This document shows positions 61,105 through 64,000 of a DNA stretch of 64,000 nucleotides, piece by piece. The notes under the pieces were generated by a model. The model did not search any database. It had not been told where the DNA came from and worked only from the letters and a program-made list of their open reading frames with translations. The DNA lies in the NCBI GenBank assembly GCA_016213105.1, contig JACRBN010000013.1:25713-89712 (forward strand), written 5' to 3'. How positions within the stretch are numbered: the first letter of the stretch is position 1; each line of letters starts with the position of its first letter. A program made the translations under genes and the position numbers. This stretch comes from Chloroflexota bacterium (GTDB taxonomy: Bacteria; Chloroflexota; Anaerolineae; Anaerolineales; Villigracilaceae).

Positions 61105-61551
61105 TCACCTTTTGATTCGTCTCATGCGCGTGGCGTATGGAGTAAAACCCTGACTCTTCCAAAAGCGAATGCCAGCCTCATTGTCAATATCCACGTTGAG
61201 GAGAACTTTTTCGAGTCCACGGGCTGTGAACCAATCATTTATATAATCCATCAGCAGTTGGCCGACGCCGCGTTTGCGATGACTCTGCGTGACCAGAAAT
61301 TGAGTGATGTAGCCCGCGCGCGTCCATTCGGGCATGAAAGCATGTTCCGCCACGTCGAAGGCCAGACCATAGCCGACGGGCGTTTCCTCCTCCCAGGCGA
61401 GGATGAGGAGCATGGTTTCCTCTTCCAGACGCGGGGTGATGAAGTGGACGAATCTCTCGGGCGAGTCCTTGTCGCCGAATTCGGCGCGCAGGGAAAGGAC
61501 GGCATTCAGCCAGGTTGGGCCGGGGTGGTTGAAGCGGGTAATGTGCGGCAT
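61105..61551 (-). CDS. GNAT-family N-acetyltransferase
   Basis: 148 residues. Acetyl-CoA binding loop QSHRKRGVGQLLMDYINDWF near 88-107, and closing EAGIRFWKSQGF. Acceptor substrate unknown. It lies 36 bases after the Roco gene and shares its strand, but host-like base use suggests it belongs to the chromosome backbone. Confidence 0.88.
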   Translation of the reverse strand: MPHITRFNHPGPTWLNAVLSLRAEFGDKDSPERFVHFITPRLEEETMLLILAWEEETPVGYGLAFDVAEHAFMPEWTRAGYITQFLVTQSHRKRGVGQLLMDYINDWFTARGLEKVLLNVDIDNEAGIRFWKSQGFTPYATRMRRIKR

Positions 61552-61587
61552 GGATTAAATACGCTCCTGAATTTTTTCACGCACACA

Positions 61588-63863
61588 CTACTTCTTCACT
61601 TCGTTTTCATCACCAGCAATGACGTTCCCGCTGACATCGCCACCGATGTAGATGTTGGTGGTATTCCCAGCGGACTGTTTTCTCTCCGCTTCACTGACGA
61701 CACCGCTCAGCAACTTCCGCACGTTGACCTTGACCAGCCGATTCCCATTCTTGACGGGATGTTCTTCAAAGCCATCCTGTTCGAGTTGAAGCAGATACTC
61801 GTAATCCAAAGGTTCGGCATTCGGCGCGTCGGGAATCGGCACCCGCTTCTGCGCGTCCAACCCCTTGATGGACGCATGAATCTCATCCAACTGATACCGT
61901 ATCGCGGACAGGGCGTCGCGGCGGGTGTGTTCGACTCCGTCAATGGCGATGGTGATTTTGCGGTCTTCAATATCTGCCTTGACCAGCGCTTTGTTGTCGC
62001 CAATTTTCAGCACCACGCCTGTGCGCCAGACGAAGCCATCATCAATCTTCTGGTTCATGCGGACAATGAAGCGGGTGATGACGCTAGATGGCAGGACAGA
62101 GTAGGCATACTCAAAAGCAGGAATGCCGTTGAATTTCAGTTCGGCGGGCTCGTCTTTGGGCAGCAGGTCAGGGACGAGGAAGGTCTTATCGGCTTCGATG
62201 TCATAGCACAGTTCGAACTTTTTCATCATATCCACGATGAAGATGCGTTTGTCACGAGAATATCCATCAATGTTTAGAATCTCATTCAACATTGAAAGTG
62301 TCAGCTTACCTTGGTTTTGAAACAAGGCATGAGAGTTAAGGATTTTGTAGACTCCATTGGTGACCCACTGCGGATTGAGAATGCCGAGGGCTTCAAGGTG
62401 GGGATCATCCTGAAAGTGCAGGACGACGCCGAGATCGTGCAGGAAGCCGATTAAAGTACGTTGGCTTAATTCGTCAGTTACGTTGCTTTTTTTGCATATC
62501 TGAAGATATTCTTCGTACGTAACGAAGTTGTTTTTCGATGCCAAAGTTTCCAATTGAGTTTTTACATCAAACCATGTATCTGGAAGCGGGTCTCGAACAT
62601 GAGGGATTTCATCTATTTGTTCAGCTATGTTAGCGCGCAGTTCGGAAATGCCGTCGCCAGTGGATGCAGATGTCTCAAATATACCGATGATGTTGGGATA
62701 CTTTTTGCGTAGCCCCGTTCGGTCAATATCTAACGGGTGTTGATCTATCTTATTCCCGACGATAAGAATTGGGGAGTCCCCTCCAAATGACTGAATGATT
62801 TTTAACCAATATTCTGCCCGATTTTCTTCAAGGGTTAGTCGCGAATCTAACACTAACACGTATAAGCTGCGTTTCGTTAGAAAGAATTGATGGGTAGCGT
62901 GCATAATTTCCTGCCCACCAAAATCCCAAATATTTACACGTAGCATTTCTTGTCTTATATTTGCGTGGCTCAGATTCAGCTGGTTTTCAATAAACGCAGC
63001 TTGGTGTCTGCCTTTAATCTTCCATTGGTGAATTGCGATGCCTTCCGTTTTGTTTTGGTGATTATCGAAGGTGTTGTATAAAATTCTGTGAATAATGGAT
63101 GTTTTTCCAACCGCTCCTTGCCCCACAATAGGCATTTTTATTTCATTAAGAGGCTTTTTCTCCTTTGTCGCATAAAGGGTAGTGATAAAGTTTAGTATGG
63201 TATTTGGTTTGTCAATTTTTCTTAAAATCTCTGGTGGAATGGAAAGTGGATTATCTCGTAAATCCAAAACCTTTAGTTTTTTTAGATTCGCTAATTCTAA
63301 TGGTATTTCTGATAACGAATTTCTTGCAAGGATGAGGACTTCCAAGTTTAGTAATTGACTGATTCCGACAGGTAAACTTTTAAGTTTATTTTTGCTGAGA
63401 TCAAGAGTGATAAGTTCAGAGAGTTGCGAAATTTTTGAGGGGACATCTTGTATTTTGTTATTGGATATGTTTAGCCATTTTAGATCGTTCATCTCACATA
63501 ATTCGAGTGGAAAGCCATCTATTTGGTTGTTGCTTAAATTTAGACTATTCAGCATTATTAATTTCTTGAAATTATTGGGTATAAATGTAATTTGATTGTG
63601 GCTTAGGTCTAATTGCCGAATATTGGTTAAATCGCAGATAGAACGAGGAAGTGTCTTAATTTTGTTTTGCCCCAAGAGAAGAACTCTTAAATTGGGCAAA
63701 ATCCCTATTTCATCAGGTAGTTCCTCTATGAAATTTCCCAACAATACAATCCACTCAGCCTTATCTGCCAATCTTATTTCATTGGGCACGGAACTGAGAT
63801 TTAGTTTACTTAAATTGATGGATTTCCAGCCTTCTTTCCCCGCTAAAATAAGCCTTGATCTAA
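61588..63863 (-). CDS. LRR-Roc-COR (Roco) GTPase, 5' end cut by an IS
   Basis: 733 residues if it starts at GTG 63789, but the frame stays open upstream to the IS border and encodes more leucine-rich repeat (WKSINLSKLNLSSVPNE), so the native start is lost. LRRs fill residues 1-200. The Roc GTPase follows: P-loop GQGAVGKTS (223-231), switch II WDFGGQE (about 288-294), NKID (about 346). COR region about 400-600. A C-terminal segment ends NIYIGGDVSGNVIAGDENEV. AT-rich and unlike neighbours. Probably a signalling or defence-type switch protein; may now be inactive. Confidence 0.85.
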
Positions 63864-64000
63864 GAGACTGTATGAAAAGTGGTCGAGTAAGATAGGGGAA
63901 TGACCAAATTCACCCAAACTTACCCGACCGACTTGAAGTATACCGAATGGCAAGAGATTATGGAATTCTTTCCTGTGTACCAAATGGGACGCCCACGCAC
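63864..64000 (+). mobile_element. IS5-family insertion sequence, left end
   Basis: The terminal sequence GAGACTGTATGAAAAGTGG begins after CTAA, a match to the YTAR target of IS5-group elements. A transposase gene starts 37 bases inside. The right end lies outside the window, so the target duplication cannot be confirmed. Confidence 0.7.
63901..64000 (+). CDS. IS5-family transposase, N-terminal part
   Basis: The first 33 codons read MTKFTQTYPTDLKYTEWQEI then MEFFPVYQMGRPR, matching the N-terminal YPTDLTxxxWxxIxxxxP...GRPR domain of IS5-like transposases. AGGGGA precedes ATG. The DDE catalytic part is outside the window. Confidence 0.8.

Overview
The window is a 64 kb stretch of a GC-rich bacterial chromosome. 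The best guess at the source is an Anaerolineae-like member of the Chloroflexota. This rests on general character only: very large multi-PAS sensor proteins, KorAB-type ferredoxin oxidoreductase, FabL-type enoyl reductase, a serpin, a Roco GTPase, dense short palindromic repeats and many promoters directly abutting start codons. No rRNA, tRNA or CRISPR array was seen, so the taxonomy is inference.

Layout. 1-13.5 kb: a leftward four-gene signalling operon (diguanylate cyclase; 7TM/multi-PAS histidine kinase; single-domain response regulator; receiver-PAS-GAF-HD-GYP protein cut by the window edge), so c-di-GMP synthesis and breakdown are encoded together. 13.7-18.8 kb: DinB-fold protein, class III aminotransferase, MFS exporter with its TetR regulator and a clear operator, P-loop kinase-like protein. 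18.7-23.1 kb: leftward DUF4129/membrane/MoxR/DUF58/membrane cluster. 23.1-27.8 kb: DUF309, zinc ribbon, FabL, Ada-type methyltransferase, EamA transporter, DsbD-alpha-like and thioredoxin-like lipoproteins.

27.8-30.9 kb is an AT-richer accessory patch: small membrane-protein genes separated by decayed RHS/YD-repeat fragments, two of which are fused to a thioredoxin-gene tail. It looks like a graveyard or cassette array of RHS tip/immunity modules and is the most novel-looking region. 30.9-40.8 kb: YgjV-like membrane protein, KAS III-type synthase, second EamA transporter, gene remnant, YcxB-like protein, DinB protein, methyltransferase, a flippase fused to an extracytoplasmic domain, and a DUF559 endonuclease-like gene embedded in palindromic repeats. 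40.8-44.2 kb: leftward TetR/4Fe-4S/CPBP/DUF998/nitroreductase operon. 44.3-53.9 kb: WD40 lipoprotein, upp, hydrolase, thiamine-binding protein, serpin, TfoX-N protein, two ICMT-like membrane methyltransferases, a zinc alcohol dehydrogenase carrying an in-frame palindromic insertion, amidase. 54.2-58 kb: FCD regulator plus korAB with a histone-like lysine/alanine tail. 58-64 kb: arfB, SnoaL-like protein, trimethylamine-dehydrogenase-family flavoprotein, GNAT, and an LRR-Roc-COR GTPase whose 5' end is cut by an IS5-family insertion running off the window.

Two themes cross the whole window. Several genes have a -10 hexamer only 6-9 bases before ATG and no Shine-Dalgarno sequence, which suggests leaderless transcripts. 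Short palindromic elements of many sequence variants lie between genes, and in two places inside reading frames without breaking them.
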